A stretch of DNA of 64,000 nucleotides from JAAYYM01 sp964483155. Its GTDB lineage: Bacteria > Bacillota > Clostridia > Lachnospirales > Lachnospiraceae. Location of the stretch: assembly GCA_964483155.1 (NCBI GenBank), contig CAZAAC010000003.1, positions 29,632-93,631 of the forward strand, read 5' to 3'. The first letter of the stretch is position 1; each line of letters opens with the position of its first letter. Made by a program: the position numbers and the translations under genes. Below are positions 62,766-64,000 of this stretch, in pieces. The notes under the pieces are model-generated. The model was given only the letters and a program-made list of their open reading frames with translations, was not told where the DNA came from and did no database searches.

Positions 62766-64000
62766 TCACCCCCGCGTTCTTTCAATATCAATCACATCTT
62801 CTATTGAACGTAGTCTGTCAACAATATTCTTTAATTCTTCCTTATTTAAGATTTCAAAGGCAATGGAGGTTGTTGCTGTCCCCTGCTTGCTCGTTCTCAC
62901 ATTCATCGACATGATATTGATTCCCTTTTCCGTCAGTACACGTGTAATCTCAGCAAGTAAACCATTTCGGTTATTACTATAAAGATTAATCTCCGCCAAA
63001 TAGCGTTCTCCATTATTATTTTCTGACTTCTGCCACTCTGCTTCTATTAATCTGTCTCTATCCATTTCAGATAAACTTAGTACATTGATGCAGTCAGTCC
63101 TGTGTATAGATACGCCTCTTCCTCTTGTTACAAATCCCACAATCTCATCGCCTGGAATAGGTGCACAGCATTTAGAAAAACGTACTGCAACATCATCGAC
63201 ACCTTCTACAACAATGCCTCCCTTTATTTTTCCTTTTGCTTTTTGTAATCTCTCTTGACCTGCTTCCCCGATTGTCTGTAGGACTTCTTCATTAGAAACA
63301 ACATGTGGATGATCTTTATTGTATAGTTCCTGCATTTTGTTGATAATCTGGCCCTCTTTCAGACCACCATGCCCAACTGCAGCACATACTGCCTCCCACT
63401 CCTTAAATCCATACTTTTCCATAATTGGGCGCATATACTCAGGCTTCATAAGCGCCTGCATATCATGTGACTTTGCTTTAAAGTAAGCTTGTAACATTTC
63501 CTTGCCCTTTATGATATTTTCTTCTTTATACTCATTTTTATACCACTGGCTAATCTTGCTCCTTGCCTGCGTACTCTTTACGATATTAAGCCAGTCTCTG
63601 CTTGGTCCTTTAGAATTTTGTGATGTCAAAATCTCAATACGATCACCGTTATTAATAACATAATCAATCGTGACCAGTTTTCCATTGACACGTGCCCCAA
63701 TCATGCGATTACCAACAGCACTATGAATGCTGTAAGCAAAATCAATCGTATTAGAGCCAGCCGGAAGATTCTTTACATCTCCTGTTGGTGTAAAACAATA
63801 TACACTGTCCGAAAATAAATCCAAATCACTCTTTAATATATTCATGAACTCTTTGTTATCAGACATATCCTTCTGCCACTCTAAAATCTGTCTGAGCCAA
63901 CTGAGTTTCTCCTGCTCCTGTGCCTCGACACGTTTGCCATCTGAAGCTTCTTTATACTTCCAGTGTGCCGCAATACCAAATTCTGCAGTTTTATGCATCT
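62766..64000 (-). CDS. relA: RelA/SpoT (p)ppGpp synthetase/hydrolase, C-terminal part, cut by window edge
   Basis: About 410 codons of the 3' part. The visible region begins at the end of the synthetase domain (HKTAEFGIAAHWKYKE), then the TGS domain (VYCFTPTGDVKNLPAGSNTI), a helical/zinc-finger-like region (CCAPIPGDEIVGFVTRGRGV) and the ACT domain (NGLLAEITRVLTEKGINIMS). The N-terminal HD hydrolase and most of the synthetase are outside the window, so the ATG within HKTAEF is not the real start. It makes and degrades the stringent-response alarmone. Confidence 0.95.
   Translation of the reverse strand, partial: MHKTAEFGIAAHWKYKEASDGKRVEAQEQEKLSWLRQILEWQKDMSDNKEFMNILKSDLDLFSDSVYCFTPTGDVKNLPAGSNTIDFAYSIHSAVGNRMIGARVNGKLVTIDYVINNGDRIEILTSQNSKGPSRDWLNIVKSTQARSKISQWYKNEYKEENIIKGKEMLQAYFKAKSHDMQALMKPEYMRPIMEKYGFKEWEAVCAAVGHGGLKEGQIINKMQELYNKDHPHVVSNEEVLQTIGEAGQERLQKAKGKIKGGIVVEGVDDVAVRFSKCCAPIPGDEIVGFVTRGRGVSIHRTDCINVLSLSEMDRDRLIEAEWQKSENNNGERYLAEINLYSNNRNGLLAEITRVLTEKGINIMSMNVRTSKQGTATTSIAFEILNKEELKNIVDRLRSIEDVIDIERTRG

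Noticed and set aside
1..64000. tRNA, rRNA, insertion sequences, prophage or integron
   Set aside because: None recognised on reading either strand; no transposase, integrase or att-like repeats were seen. A tRNAscan or IS search was not run.

Overview
The window looks like a chromosomal segment of an AT-rich, low-GC Gram-positive anaerobe of the class Clostridia, most likely family Lachnospiraceae. This is inferred from the genes and their order: relA, MBL hydrolase, hemZ, hisS, aspS; a DUF6179/DUF6323-type pair; a LytTR/DUF3021-type pair; YesMN-type sugar signalling; an oxygen-defence flavin reductase-rubredoxin; many glycoside hydrolases and c-di-GMP proteins. I see no rRNA, tRNA, insertion sequence, phage gene or CRISPR array. 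Most genes lie on the minus strand. There is one run of exactly 100 N at 51123-51222.

Layout. 1-7.6 kb: the start of an AmmeMemoRadiSam protein A gene, a PilZ protein, a TPR/MORN membrane protein, ung, hisF-hisH, an acidic membrane protein with eleven 18-bp repeats, and cheV. 7.6-13.1 kb: a lipoprotein, an OmpR-type two-component pair, a small membrane protein and a chemoreceptor. 13.2-23.4 kb: a sugar locus with a secreted DUF4434-like protein, a GH31 alpha-xylosidase-like enzyme, two ABC permeases, a sugar-binding lipoprotein and a divergent YesM/YesN pair. 23.4-29.8 kb: a GIY-YIG protein, DUF3021-like and LytTR proteins, an SbcCD/YhaNO-like nuclease pair, a CorC-type membrane protein and a small GHKL-like protein. 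30-32 kb: a GntR (YtrA-type) regulator with its ABC transporter, behind a promoter that overlaps a long palindrome. 32-42.8 kb: GH1, a sugar-sensor/GGDEF fusion, two GH3 enzymes, a Dabb protein, the flavin reductase-rubredoxin and the DUF6179/DUF6323 pair. 42.9-48 kb: maf, an L,D-transpeptidase, a DUF5662-like protein, an MFS transporter and metF. 48-52.7 kb: a three-gene MacAB-like ABC exporter. 52.7-57.4 kb: an overlapping operon of hybrid histidine kinase, lipid-kinase-like protein and HD-GYP response regulator. 57.4-64 kb: aspS, hisS, hemZ, MBL hydrolase and the 3' part of relA.

How the parts connect. Sugar capture and breakdown is served by one ABC importer with GH31 under a YesMN pair, and by intracellular GH1 and GH3 enzymes. 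One GH1 gene follows a protein that fuses a LacI-type sugar-binding domain to a diguanylate cyclase, which would couple sugar sensing to c-di-GMP. Other c-di-GMP components are the PilZ receptor and the HD-GYP regulator. CheV and the chemoreceptor imply motility.

The most notable non-coding element is a 94-nt leader (minus strand, 52534-52627) upstream of the MacAB-like exporter. It carries the sequence signature of the yybP-ykoY (Mn2+) riboswitch, has a sigma-A-type promoter before it, and its closing helix shares bases with a strong terminator hairpin. This is a conventional ON-switch design attached to an unusual target.
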